64,000 nucleotides of DNA from Acanthopleura granulata (lineage: Eukaryota; Mollusca; Polyplacophora; Chitonida; Chitonidae). The translations under genes and the position numbers were made by a program. Below, in pieces: positions 23,990 to 37,700 of the stretch; position 1 is the stretch's first letter, and each line of letters starts with the position of its first letter. The DNA lies in assembly GCA_016165875.1 (NCBI GenBank), contig JABBOT010000010.1, forward strand, positions 15,649,357 to 15,713,356, given 5' to 3'. The notes beneath the pieces are model-generated. The model did not search any database, had not been told where the DNA came from, and saw only the letters and a list, made by a program, of their open reading frames with translations.

Positions 23990-25480
23990 CACGGCTTTGA
24001 AAACCAAACCTGCATTCCTCGGTGGACAGAGCACAGTCCTCAGAGTTGGGCCAACAATTCCCACGTCTACAAGATTTTGAAAAGAAGATTTGTCTCTGAG
24101 CAGTGTAGGCTACAGCGGACACACGAGTAAAACATGATGGATGGTCTCCTCAGCCTGACAAACATCACACAGACCTGAATCTCTTGCCTTGAATCTTTCT
24201 AAGTAGCTATTAACTGGGAGGTGCCCTGACCGAAGTCGGAAGCACTGATTTCTGCTTTTCTGCTGGAAAAGGAAAAAGTAAGGCTGTTATGAAGTTTGAC
24301 AACAGGGTTAAATGAGTGATAAAAAAGGCCCTTCTCTGAGGCGTCCCACTCAGTTTGCCATAGTTTAAATGACAATGACTTTACTTCATTTAGGTCTTGG
24401 GTATGGCCACATCACGCAGCCTTAGGGCTCGTTTGGCTAGTCTCTCTGCTCGTTCATTACCGGACACCTCAGAATGCCCAGGAACCCAAGAGAAGCAAAT
24501 GTCAAGACCAGCAAAGAAGAGAGAGGACCACAGAAAACTACTTCGTACAGGACAGAGTAGCATTTTGTCCATTTAAATGACGTCATTGACTGTAAAGCAC
24601 TAAAAGAATATGTGTATATAACAGCTCTTAATGGCCTTAAATCCAAAAGAAAGAGCAGAGCATTCAGAATTGCATCGAGTTCTGCTGAATATACAGACAG
24701 GTTATCCGACAATCTAAGAACTTTTTCATATCGCAATTCTGGTACGCAAACCGAAGCCCCAATCTTACCAGTAGCAGGGCATCGGTATAAATTTGCATGT
24801 ATGCAGACCAATTGTTGCTTACGTATTCGTTAGAAATCACAGAAATATGTTGAGGACTGCCTGATTTCTGGACCTGAGAGTGCAGGTCCATGTACACAGA
24901 TGGTGGTTGGGCCTTCCATGGGAGAGACGGCGGAACACATTCCTTCTGTGAAAGTCCGATATTGACCCCAGCACTCTGCAAAATATCCTGGGCACGAACA
25001 CTGAAAGGCTGTGGCTTTTTGTTGGCATTATAGAGAGAATCATAACAAGATTGTGAAAACACTGAACTGGCTGAATTGTGCAGAGAGCTTTCTAAGTTCA
25101 TCCCAAATTTTGCTCTGCGCAGTTTGTGTCTAGTTGAGAGAGGCCATTCCTGGCAGTGGACCTGAAGAACATTTAAAGGAGTTGTTTTCATCGCTCCGGT
25201 GCAAATTCGGAACGCTGTACACTGGATAGAGTCCAGTCTAGATTTTAAAGCATCGCAGGCGGAATCAAAAGCTTCACATCCATAATCGAGCCGTGATCGT
25301 ATTAACGACCTATGTATTAAGACTAAGGATTTATAATCCGCTCCCCAGCTTTTCCCAGATATAGACCTCATCAAGTTAAGCACCTTTTGGCATTTGAGAA
25401 CAACAGTATCAATGTGTTTGCGTCAGATCAGTTTGGTGTCAAAAGTGACATCCAAGTATCGGAAGGATGAAGACAGCTTT
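23990..25480 (-). mobile_element. Decayed non-LTR retrotransposon with RNase H (LINE fragment)
   Basis: In protein order on the minus strand I see: the end of a reverse transcriptase (YLDVTFDTKL, an in-frame stop where Trp is usual, then RKHIDTVVLKCQKVLNLMRS and RSRLDYGCEAF); an RNase H domain (IYTD, a frameshift, then YSAELDAI, SWVPGHSEVSGNERAERLAK); and a C-terminal Cys-rich motif (CDVCQAEETIHHVLLVCP). It is truncated at the 5' end, with no endonuclease and only the last part of RT, and carries at least one stop and frameshifts, so it cannot be active. The domain order fits the RNase H-bearing I/Nimb-type non-LTR clades; the exact clade is inference. Confidence 0.85.
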
Positions 25481-25984
25481 ATGTTGGTGTTATGTTTATG
25501 TTGGTGTAATGGCGCGGCAAAGTCCTCCTTTTCGTGATCAAATCCGCCTCTGACTTCATTATGAGCTTAGGTGTGATTGTCGGGTTATGCAAATGAAAAT
25601 ATGCTAAAATATATTTTGTACGCCCTGCATAAAATATCGACTGATAGCGTTAAATATCGCACACATAAATAAACGAATGAATACGTTGTCGACAATGCGC
25701 AGGGACAATCGTTAGCTGTATTATGAAGTACTCAATATAGTACCAAGGCTCCAAGGCTCCACGGTTCATTCCTTTCTGGTTGTATATATATGTGTCTTTA
25801 TATTACTGCTCACCAGGAAATCAATTAGATTTTTGCATGACACAAGTATACTTTATTTGGTAAAATAAAAGCATTCTGTTAATTCTGTATTACCTTAAAC
25901 TATACAAGCTGTACCCTAAAGTAAGGATCTAGTAGCATGTATTACGATTAACGACGCTCATGCTTCCGGTTGTGCGGTCTAACA

Positions 25985-26100
25985 TTTGTCGAGGACAGGG
26001 TGGGCATATCTGTTCGTCAAACGTGGGAAGTTTCGTCAGTAACTTGCGAAACGCTGGTGGTTTATCCCGGTCACCCCGGGTTCTTCTACCCATGGATCTG
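25985..26100 (+). repeat. SINE type 4-like fragment
   Basis: AACGTGGGAAGTTTCGTCAG, TAACTTGCGAAACGCTGG and TGGTTTATCCCGG form a block also seen at 42195-42320 and 63815-63945. It is distinct from the type 1 body. The three copies share ARTT(C/T)GTCAGTAAC and then diverge. I infer another SINE family. Confidence 0.5.
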
Positions 26101-26233
26101 ACCGTGTTTGAGCAGTGAAAATTTTGTGCAACGAGTATGACGTTAAACAGCAGTTTGTATAAGATACATATAACATATTCAGTGAACATATGGCCGATAT
26201 CACTACCTCCACGATTGCAGGGGGTTTACCTAG

Positions 26234-26451
26234 CCGAGGGAATGAGAGAGCTAGTGTAGCGTAATGTGTCAATCTCACGACTGCTGCCGCTGTGTCCAGC
26301 TCATGCTGGCTTCCTCTCCGGCCGTACGCGGGAAGGACAGCCAGCAACTTGTGGATGGTCGTGGGTTTCCCTCGGGCTCTGCCCGGTTTCCATGCCACCA
26401 TAATGCTTGAGTACGGCATAAAAAACCAATCAAATAAATAAATAAATACGT
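26234..26451 (+). repeat. SINE type 1, diverged head
   Basis: The head is poorly preserved (GGGAATGAGAGAGCTAGTG). The body is clear: CAGCTCATGCTGGCTTCCTC, GGATGGTCGTGGGTTTCCC and GGGCTCTGCCCGGTTTCC. It ends in ACCAATCAAATAAATAAATA. A short deletion removes the usual GCCGCCGTCGTATAAG segment before TTGAGTACGGC. Confidence 0.75.
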
Positions 26452-26934
26452 ACACGAATGAATGTCTTTCAGTAGGGAGTTTATGTGGTATCTCGACCAG
26501 ACTGTGAGAGGCCTGCAATGTTTTGCAGGACTGGCCAGGTCAACTTGCTCGGAAAGGCTATCCCCAAGTGACATCACCACCTGACAAATCTAAACATAGT
26601 CGGCCATCACTTGGAAATTTCATAACACCCACAACATGTACATCGTATTCCAAAACATAAGAAAATAGCATAAAAACGCAAATCAAAAATCCCAGCCAAT
26701 ATATGACCCTTTCCTCAAAGTCATCTCCGGGTCGTAAATATATGCTGTATATATAAGTTCACCCCTCATAGATGGTAGTTTAATTTCAGCTAATTTTGAG
26801 CATCAAGCTTCAAGTGTTTTGTTTTGTGAAGAAGATTTAAGTTTTGGACTTTGGACTGAAAAAGTTTTTTTCTTTCTTGTTTTTTTTTTTGTAAAACGAG
26901 CACCAGGCCATCGTGCTGAATTCCTCATTTATCA

Positions 26935-27145
26935 AATGGGCCGGGTGTCATGTATGGTGTTATGTATGGTGTCTTCGGCATGATGTTTCAGTGGCGGCAG
27001 CACTTTGACGGCATGGACTCGTCTTGCCACAAGAAGACACACTATATGCACACACCAGAAGGACTCCTCGTTGTCACATGACTGAAACGTTATTAAGTGC
27101 AACGTTAAACCTCAAACACTCACTCACTCGCACTCGATGTATTGA
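26935..27145 (+). repeat. SINE type 2
   Basis: It contains GGTGTCTTCGGCATGATG, GCGGCAGCACTTTGACGG, CATGGACTCGTCTTGCCAC, GGACTCCTCGTTGTCACATG and GTGCAACGTTAAACCTCA, with a CACTCACTCACTCGCACTC tail. The tail and core are shared with 44290-44505 and, reversed, with 5559-5695. Confidence 0.65.
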
Positions 27146-29935
27146 GAACAGCACGGGAAGCACAGAGATGCTTAAGGTAGGCTTATGGAAGGGCTGTGAT
27201 AGTATACGTAATCACAGCCCTACAGAGCTATATTTGCCTTTGTTCACCTACAGTAGATTCGTTATATATCAAGGTTTGCCTTAGTCGCCCTAACTCTTCT
27301 CACCCTGTCTTGTTTATTCATGTATAACGTTTTGTCTTCGACTACAGTTGTTTTAGATTAACTACTTTATTCAAATATCAAGATTTTTTTTATCATTTTG
27401 TTGAATTTTTCATGTCTTAGCCCTAAAGTTGTCTGCAGCCATAACTCTTCGCCTAAAATCTCCTATCTTTCCTGGTTTATTCCTGTATGACGGTTTCTCC
27501 GGGCTGCACTTATTTCTGTGTCACGGTTTATCCTGCCTCATGGCCTGTTTTATAGGTCATAGTATATATAGCTTGCATCGCTTACGTCTCTGTGCGCGAT
27601 TGTCTATTTTTCATCCTAATTTACACTTCAAGCGACATTCAGCTGAAGTCATTTACTGTCACACCCTGAGGACGTTACATACGTCAGTGTATATACCACT
27701 TCGCAATGGGAATTGTGATCAGGCCAGGCGATTTGCTTCAAACCACTGTCGACGTGTACCAGCGTTATTCTTCACTTCAAGAATTCAAGAGAATTTTGGA
27801 TTTACATGTTTTAGTGGACAGACTCGCCTTGGTATTTTGAACCGGATCTCCGTAAGAAACTACATTTTTATTATTGTTTGAACTGCTTTGTATTCTATGT
27901 AAGTTGTATTGCTCACATTGTTTTATTCAGTTAAATGTATTGAGTATTCGTGTTTCTTTCTTTGATCTTGTGTACCTCGCTGCCTCGCTGCCTATAGCTC
28001 TCTCGTACTCTAAGCGTTATGTACATTCAAGATCATATCTGCTAATCTGGCTTTAAATAACATGCGTTCTGACTGGTCAGCATTATACATGGATGTAATT
28101 ATTATTCGCGATTAGGTGTGTGTTATGATCTATCTCGAAATAAGTTGTCTCGCAAATAAAAATCTTTAGGTATCCAACCCATACTCTTACCACAAATGGC
28201 CCATCCTACTTTGCGTCATTCGCAAATCACCCCGTGTCATCCCTCTAAAATCTATCAGTCAATATCTGACCTCTTTGCTTATCACGGTTTGCTATTGCTC
28301 ATATAACTCCTTCGGCTTTCTCTTCGCCTTGAAAGGAATACATGCAACCCCATTCATGAATCTCGTGCAAATGTAATTTGCTCAGGCCAGTTGGATCATA
28401 CAAATATCGTATGGTAAGCAGGACAGCAGCATCTTTAAGGGTTATGTAGGTCATTAGGTCAAACACACTGCTGCTATAAAGAGTCTCTCCAGGTTTAGGA
28501 ATGAGAGACTTTCCCTATGCCATTCCAACATACACGAGCTACCACATATGTGTATATACGCCAAACGGACTATTTTCAGTCATCTAGGATACGCAAGGGG
28601 AAACTGATTCACTGTAATTTCACAGCATATTCCAAAGGCAGCTGGAATGAAAATGTCTTCCCGCTCTTGCTAACATCAAACCGTTCGCTCTTTAAACAGT
28701 CTCAAGCTGTGTGACGACTTTAGAACCTTAGTTCCTTTCAGAGCGTGGATCGCCCTGTCTGATTGTGACGTAGGGTATTCTCCTCTGCCACCCGAGCTGC
28801 CGGCCTGACCGAGCTCTCTCTCAGGGATGATTCATTAACCCTAAGAGCATCACAAAAACTGAAGACCTCGCGACGGTTTAAAACAATCAGACGGTGGAAC
28901 AAGGAGGGGATATTGGGTAAATATATGGTTGTTTCATTCATTCTGCCAAAAGCTGGCTACTTGACGTGAATTCTACACTCTTGTGGAATTGTTTATGTCT
29001 AGCTCTGAAAATAACGTCATTCCGTTACTGTTTAAAACAACGCATGGCTACTGAAAATGCGAGAAAACGCTGTCTGTGTATGTATATTTTGAGGCGAGAA
29101 TGGCTATTTTGGCTTGCAATTCTAGGTTAAGACCTTACAGCTTGCCCTGATGCGATAAGCTTCAATGCTACATTTGCCTCAATCACTAAGACGACTATTT
29201 GTGTTTATCTGGTGATGACCCAAGATAAAGACGTGGAATTCCTCTCTACTGTTAAAGAATCTGTGATTCACTGCTCTTATAAAGTAATGCTCGGTTTGAT
29301 GGAAACGTCTTTGTATCCTCAGCGTATGGCCACCAAAAGACTAGCTACGCGAACATACCGTGACGCTATGTATGCATGCCTGTATGTTTACTTGCTGACG
29401 TACTTAAGTTATACTTAGAGCGAGGCTCCGAGTAATTGGCTCTGGTGTATATGTGCTATCTAGGTCAATTAGGAGAAAGTATTTCTTCTTGTGCCTATAT
29501 GATTCAACATGTTCAGCATGAAGATCTCTGAATTTCTGCTTCACCAGTCTTATTGCTTTATGTAAACATTTATCACGTTACTCAACTCTGGTGTTACAGG
29601 CCACCAGTTGGCCGTGTCCGTGTGGGTTGTAGGCATGGTGGGGTTTACTGATTCATTGTGTTTATGTATGTTTGCTTTCACATTTCTGAATATCACCATG
29701 TCGGTGTATGATAGACAGCCTTTAGTCAACATGAGTAATGGCCCTGTTTGGCTCTGGTACTATGAGGAGACATGTGTTGAAATAGTGTGATTTTTTGCTG
29801 TATAATGCATGTCTAAGTTGACAACGCCAACACGTTTCTCAGATGTTTATCAACCATACAAAGAAAGTCGTTTGCCTATGCCGTCTCTTCTTGTGTTAGT
29901 CCTGTAATCACAAATACAGTATAATTTGATCTTTT

Positions 29936-29938
<3 letters not shown>

Positions 29939-29999
<61 letters not shown>
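29939..29999. repeat. (AT)n microsatellite
   Basis: About 30 uninterrupted AT dinucleotides in the spacer between genes A and B. It is likely polymorphic in length and prone to assembly error. Confidence 0.95.
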
Positions 30000-30002
<3 letters not shown>

Positions 30003-31725
30003 TGGTGCCAGTTTTACTGTACCGATGTTAAAACCTCAGTTAATGATAATGTCCCTGTTTCCCTTTCTACACTTTTGTTCGTTTTGTTCTGCTTAAGGTT
30101 TCACTAACCCTGAAGTACAAAGGTCGGTCCATTTATAATTACACCTAACTCTAACGGGAGGGGGCTATATGCTATATTCAGGAATGTCGTGGAATCCTTG
30201 TAATCTACCAGTATTTCTCATCAGGCCACCGGGTTGTCAAAAGCAAGTTCATGGCCTGAGTCATAATCCCTCTGCAGATATATACTGTGTTGTTGTCGTT
30301 AAGCAATATGCTTCATATGTACCTCTTATTTATGGGAGCCGTCACTGTAACAACAGCATCATAAAACAAATATATTTTCCGCCCACTGCTGTTCAAAAAT
30401 CTGGAGTTGTTTTTATAGTACACTTTACAAAATAAAGCTTCGAAGAACAGACTCACTTAAATGTCCCACGGCGTCATCCCGGCGTCATTACGTTTGATCC
30501 TATGTTAATAATACGACGAGCGATTTTACGATAACGTTTTCCAATGGTGTGTCCTGTGTCAACTTCTATTTGTTTAGTATTTCGTTTTTTGAAAAAAACG
30601 AAGCAAGGGATATCACTCTCATGTATCAGTTATGTAATAGTTGCAGCCGAGGAATTTCGAAGTCAAAATATAACATTCGTACGTTTGTATATACTGTGTT
30701 ATATATTCCGTGTGTATTTTGCAAATTTCATTTCATTAGAAAACGTTTCGTATAAAATGTAATCTGACAGCAAGGAAACCGTGAAAATTTTAGATGGGTT
30801 GCAAGGTGAGCGATGTCTACTGCTTCGTGAGTCGTTTTACATGTGTATATATGTATATGTGCAATCCGCATATTGAGGAGGTAGATCATCACTGGTGCTG
30901 GTTTGGTGTCCCCGCGGCGATTGTTAACGTTCATCGGCCAATTTTAAAAAAAAAAAAAATTTGCATGTTTTGTGGGTAAAATCTAAAGCGTGCAATCCCA
31001 TGCAAAAATGAAGCAAAAATGATTTATAAAATGGTTTGGGTGTACGAAGAAGTAAATATGGAACCATCTAAGTACAAGATATGCGGAAACAATACACGAA
31101 ATTATTACAGTTCAGCAGAACTTAATATAGACAGCAGAACTTCATCCTGGACAAATCTCTCTGTACGGATCATTCTGCGGAGTTTTGTCGTCGTCGTCGT
31201 TCAACCGGATCATGTCTTTCCTGACATTTTTTAAACGGATGCCTTTGTTGATATCTTTTAACCACTGTCCCGAAACGTCAGCTTACTGGATTAAGAAACC
31301 CAGTGATTATTTGAAACCGCATAATGTATATCTTGCCGTTCGCGTCCCCTAGATTCAGCCAGGATCGCTCCAAATAACGAAACACTTGACATACCCTACC
31401 TTAGTCATTCATAGCTTAGCCAGCCTTGGCTATTTCGCACTTTTAACTCATTATACACTTGACATAGATTTGAGGCCTGTGTATACATAACCCTGTCGAC
31501 GTGTCCTACGGTGAAATCGGTAAAGGTTAATCATTCGATCATCTATCAAAGAACTATCACCACCTAGGGGTCAGAGAGGCAAAGCTGCACTACTGTGAAT
31601 CACTATACCATCAGGTCGGATGAACTGCAATCCGGCCTTCGTCTGAATACGCAGTGCTATAGAACGGATGTCCACTCAGCTATTTTCACCATAATATCTC
31701 TCCTGTTACAGCGGTCAAGGTCAGC

Positions 31726-34700
31726 ATGGCGTCAAGCCTCCAAAGTGTATGGCGACTTGGTACTCGCATCCTGACCGAAAACTGCTCCCATCTTGAGAAG
31801 AGCGTCGTGAAAAGAAGCTTATCCCGTGGATTAACGTCACACCGGGCTGCCACTCTGATAACCAGCGAAAAGCATGTCCTCAGCCCCTGTGACCCCGTGC
31901 CCGTACCCAAGGTATCCTTGGGACAACACCTTATGGGATGTTTGGAAAAGTACGGGGATCTAGAGGCTCTGGTAAGTCTTATCATGTCTTAAGTAGTTCA
32001 CTGGGCGAAATAGAATATATTTATTTATCAATATAATCAGATGGATAATTCATTTAGGCACGTACCGTCAGTCGTTTAGGAGGAAACCTAAGAGCTCTTG
32101 GAGGAAACCACCGCACCCTAACGTCCCTAACATAAGGCCGAAATGAAGTTCAGGGGTGATTTTATTTATTTTTTATTTTTATTATTTTTTAGTTGGATTT
32201 TACCTCCGCACACAAGAACATTTCGCTTTTACGATGGCGTGCAGAACCTGGGGAAACCATGCGCAAATTTCTGCCTGTCCCTCCCACTTATGGTCGGAGA
32301 AGAAATCAGCCTGAGCAGGACTTGAACTCACACCTCCTGAGTTCCTTGAGAGGCTCTTGGGTCATTGCGCTGCGTTATCCACAAACCCCCCCCCCAACAC
32401 CTACGCCACTGAGTCCCCTTGTATTTTATATATCTGTTCGTAAAACGTTAGCACCGTATATATGTTGCCTTTGTATATTCCTCACGCTAAAACACTTGTT
32501 CAAGGGTTCTGTAAAAGTATCAGAAGTATATTAAAAACGCAGTGGAAGGTAATACTTAGATTTGTCGTCTTCCTTATCGACAATAACTGTTTGACCCAGT
32601 AAATAAACCCTGATTATCAGCACATCAACGATGTGCAACGATACTGCAACGAACACCATGTGATATACGGTATAGAGGTGAAGTCCAACATTAACTTAAA
32701 CCGAGTCGGGTGAAGTTAAGTGATCGCGTAGAACTTATAGGTGATCTTGCTCTACTGCTTATAAGCAATGTTCTTAAAGTAGGCTTTTAAACACCCCCCC
32801 CCCCCAACATTACATATTACCGTCTTTATAAGGGCAAACTTTATGAAGACATATTACATTATTACATTCGGAATAACACCACTTTATTTATAAAACACAC
32901 TACGTAACATATACATACAAGATATTGCACATTGTCTTCAACTCATTACATTTTATCATCTATATTAGATCAATACATAGCATAACATCTATATAAGACA
33001 CATTACATAATATAACTAGTAGCATGTTAAAAGAATTCTCTTTATAAGACGCGTTACGTATACCTTCCATATAATGCACATTATACTACGTTGTCTATGT
33101 AAGACTCATTGCCTAACATAACATAGTTTGTATAAGACGCATTACGTAACATAATTCCATGTGCATAAGACTCAATATATAACATTATTTATACATGACA
33201 TATAAGGTGCACTGCATAATATCATCTGTATAAGATACAGTACATAACACAACATCTTCTTTATAAGACACATTCAGCATAAGATCATCTGTATAAGAAA
33301 CGTTACGTAACATCATTTGTGTAGAGCACACCACGCGTATCATATATATAAAACACATTACATCATCTGTTTAAAAGCCATTACATGACATCGTTTATAT
33401 CAGACGCGTAAAATCATCAATTTATAGATATCGGGGTTCCGTGGCCAAGCGTTTTAGTGCGCTTGCTCAGCGGATTTACCCAAGTGCCTCTCACCAATGC
33501 GGTCGCTGCTTCCTCTCTGGTCGTACGTGGGAAGGTTCACCAGCAACATGCCTATGGTTGTGGCTTTACTCATTGGCTCTGCCCGGTCTGCTCCATAAAA
33601 CATTCTTGGGTAAGGTGTAAAAAACCATAAGGATATATGATGTGATTTATTAAATCTTTCAAAACTTCTCCAGACATCTAATAATAATTGTTTCTGTAAA
33701 CTGACTATTAATTCCAGCTTACGTTGTGAGAAATGATATGCTTGGTACCCCTGTCATGTGCCCCATACAACTCTTCCTTGCAGGTGGACATACCAAGTGA
33801 AAGACGGATGTCGTTTTCACAGCTGCGTGACGCAATCATCCGGGTCACTAGCGCTCTCAGCAAACTCGGTATCAAGAAAGGCGAAGTCGTCAGCTTGTGC
33901 TCCTTGAACTGTCTGGAGTTTGTTGTACTGTGTGTGGCTGTGCTCAATCTCGGTGCAGTTGTCTCCCCTTTTAATCCAGCATCTACCCCAGGTATATATT
34001 ATCTAGCTTACTATTCAGAACAAATTATGAATTGTCTGATTGCTTAACAACATGTAGACACGTCTTAACATCGGTTTTTTGTGGGGGGGGGGGGGGGTGT
34101 TGTTGTTGTTGTTTTTTGTTTTTTGTTTCGATGAAAAGAAATAAGATGAGAAATAGGTGACAATACGCGAATAATGGCCAAAAACATGCGTCCTTCATAT
34201 AATATCTTAATAAACTAGTTTCAGAAAGACTTCATCAGCATGAACTAAGGATGACTCTTTCTTTTCATAATCATTACAGAGGACATAGCCAGACAGCTGA
34301 AGATCAGCGGCGCTACAACCATGGTGTCAGGACCTCAACTCATCCCCGTGGCCAATGCAGCTCTTGCCAATAACACGAATGTTAAGGTACAAGCTTGTGT
34401 TTCATGACCATCATTGACACAATAAACATCTTTGTCTTTATCAACATATTAGAAGGGGGCACTTTCACAAGACTAAAAATTCTCCTATTAAAGAAGAAAT
34501 GAAATCTGGAGTATATGATTATAAGATATCGTGATTTATGCACGAGAAGTTTCCAAAATTAGATTCGTGGGGAATAGCGGGTACAGGCACACAGTACTGT
34601 ATCCAAGGAAAAGGCTGTTTGTAACCCGGGAGGTAGCTGATCTGTCTTGTTTGACCATTAGCTGGCCAACCCATTTCGCGTTAAGCGTGTCAAATGATAA

Positions 34701-37700
34701 ACCGCTGTACATCATCCTACTATTTTGTACATTATTATTTGCCGAGTAATGAATAATTGTATATAGTTCAAGTATAGTCAAATATCATACTGCTTAGTTC
34801 ATCGCTGCCTCACTGGCTGAGTGCAACCAGATGTCATTTATCACAGGATAGCCGCTGCTTCGCATCTTACGTATCTATATCACACTGTCGCCACTACTTA
34901 GCCTCTTGTGTGTGACCAGATGTTATCACGTTGCCGTCACTGCTTCACATCTTATGTCTGGCCGGATGTTAATTATCACACTGTGGCCGCTGCTTCACAT
35001 CTTATGTGTAGCCAGATGTTAATTATCACACTACGTCAGCTGCTTCACTTTTCAAGTGTGACCAGATGTCAGTTATCACACTACAGCTTCACTTCTTATG
35101 TGTGACCAGATGTCAATTGTCACACTGCCAAATGTTTTACTTCGTATGTATGACCACATGTCATTTATCACTCCTTCGTCGGTGCTGCACTTGTGAGAGG
35201 TGACCAGATGTCAGTTATCACATTGTCTCCGCTGCTTCACCTCTTGTGTGTGACCAGATGTTAATTATCACACTGATGTTGTTGCTTTGGTTTGACTCAT
35301 CTCGCCTTACGTTGGTCTGTATTATATACATTAATGGCGTCATTTATATGAAGCTCATTTCTATTCACACAAAGACCTAGAATATTAATCCTTCATATAA
35401 TTTAACCTGTTTCAGACAAAGATTGTGTTTGGTTCTGCAGACGGGTGGCGTCCCTTCTCAGTTCTGATGGAGGACGATGGGCAGGCTTATTATGAACTCC
35501 AGGATGTTGATCCCCAGAGGGACCTGGCGTTCCTGCCTTACTCCAGCGGGACCACAGGCCTCCCCAAATGTGTGATGTTAACGCACAGCAATGTCCTCAC
35601 CAATCTGACTCAGTTTGCGTACGTTAGTATTCTCCGGTGCTTTTTCAGTATAGCTTGGGCGGCTTGTTGTCGATTGACAGTCCGTCGTTTTAACTTTTCC
35701 ATAAGGGAATGGAAATCTGATTGGATTGTATGTTAAACTAAAAAAAACCTTTTCGACATAACGCTAAAGACATGGATGCATTGTTCTGTTTTGAAGTCTC
35801 ACTTTCGTTTATTATTATCATAAAGCCATGCTGTGGAATTTCTGTGCGCAGACAAGTGTTTCCTCCAGAAACTGGATCTGACCGAGTGCTTGGTTACCTC
35901 CCTTTTTTCCATACATACGGACTGAATGGCAAAGTCTTGTACTCCCTGACTGGCGGAACATCTCTGACGATTATACCAAGGTTTGACGAAAATTTCCTTC
36001 AGACCATGGACAAAGAAAGGGTAAGGCGACACTTCAGCTTTTCTGTTTCAGTTCTACAATGGCGAAGTTTAAAACGAAAACGGGTTAATCGAGGCCTCGA
36101 ATATGACATTCGTGTAGCAGTCGTTAACCAAGAATGTATTTTCAAAATCGAACATAGCAATACGCATGACCTTCAAAATTATTTACTCTAATTGTCATTC
36201 AAAAAACAGTCCCTGGCTGAAAACATCGGATTTGCTTATGGCAAATATTTGTTTTAATAATAGCCCTGGTGTACAAACGTTGGTATTTTTATATGGAGAC
36301 ATTTAGTGCCTGCACAAAAAGAACTCGTGGTTGTGACTTTATAACTGAAGTATTAGCCAATAATAAGACATATTCATGCCATCTGTAATAACAAAATAGT
36401 TTTTCCTCATTTTTGGCCTTTCGTCAAAGAACAGTATTTTAGCATCCACTTCAATCAGCTGACATAATATATAAAGGCACCTGTCTGTTTTCATTGGCTA
36501 AAGTTCTCTATGTTGTAGACTATTACTTTAATGATAGCGACATTCTGTTTTGCATTTAATAAAAGACCTGTTTGTTGTAGACTTCATCTGGCACCACCTG
36601 TTTCTGTGTATACGATCAAACACCCGTTCATTGTAGATCGCCATCCTCCATATGGCACAACCTGTTTCTGCGTATACGATCAAACACCCGTCCTGTCTAA
36701 ATCACAATCATTCATTTGGTACGACCTATTTCTGTGTGTAGGATCAAATTCCCGTCCTGTGTATATCACAATCCTTCATATGGTACCACCTGTTTCTGTG
36801 TATATGATCAAACACCCGTTCACTGTAGATCACCATCCTTCATATGGCACAACCTGTTTCTGCGTATACGATCAAACACCCGTCCTGTCTAAATCACAAT
36901 CATTCATTTGGTACGACCTATTTCTGTGTGTAGGATCAAATTCCCGTCCTGTGTATATCACAATCCTTCATATGGTACCACCTGTTTCTGTGTATATGAT
37001 CACACACCCATCCTGTGTAGATCACAATCATTCATCTGGCACCAAGTGTTTCTGTGTATATGATCAAACATCCGTCCTGTGTGGATCACAATCCTTTATA
37101 TGGTACCACTTGTTTCTGTTTATATAATCAAACACCCGTTCTTTGTAGATCACAATCCTTCATCTGGTTCCGCCTGTCTGTGTGTACATGATCAAGCACC
37201 CGAATATCAAGAAGCATGGCCTACCTACAGTGAAGCGGGTTGTATCCGCTGCGGCTCCACTGACCAAGGGTACCATTCTGGAGTTCGAGAAAGTCACCGG
37301 ACTCAGTGATTTCGGGCAAGGTCAGTTATTACAAAATATTATTAAAGTAAACATTCAAGCTTTAAGTCTGAACATTTTATTGCTCAACAGTGTGTTCAGT
37401 GCATGTACACACTGAAACATTGTGGTAATTTTGTAATATTTTCATAAATGATAGCGGCAGTATGCTATGATTTTGTCAGTTTGGATGAAGAAAATTCTCT
37501 CAGATCCTGTTGCTGTGACAATGATTGTAAATATCTGTGTGCTCATCCAATATGACACATTCAAATGGAATGAAATTTTAGATCCTTTGTAGATAATATA
37601 ACATTCCGGATTCTCGTCCATGCTTTGTTCATTGACGTTACTGGCCTCCTATAGTGTTCCTCTGCTTCAGGGGTATCGTGGTTCTCTTTCAGGATTTGGA

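Larger units (their letters stand above)
21957..31725. other. Spacer between genes A and B
   Basis: No host gene is recognised in this 9.8-kb interval. It holds two SINE type 1 copies, a broken LINE, a SINE type 3-like fragment, another SINE type 1, a SINE type 2 copy, and from about 27.2 to 31.7 kb mostly unique AT-rich sequence with an (AT)n tract. Open frames such as 27429-27881 (150 codons) and 30169-30435 have no domain signature and no plausible splice partners. The short run 31186-31200 is a (GTC)n trinucleotide repeat. Confidence 0.55.

Noticed and set aside
24664..25383. 239-codon minus-strand frame as a host gene
   Set aside because: Its sequence is the end of a reverse transcriptase, followed by RNase H fragments and a CCHC-like end, with an in-frame stop and frameshifts: a dead LINE.
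26036..26518. 160-codon minus-strand frame
   Set aside because: It runs through the SINE type 1 copy at 26234-26451 and the neighbouring type 4-like fragment; no protein similarity is apparent.
27429..27881. 150-codon open frame in the spacer between A and B
   Set aside because: No recognisable domain, no splice partners, and nothing beyond length to support coding.
36531..37127. 198-codon open frame upstream of gene B exon 6
   Set aside because: It is translation of the 64-bp array. Because 64 is one more than a multiple of three, the frame rotates through all three readings of the same unit, and it ends at TAA before the real exon.
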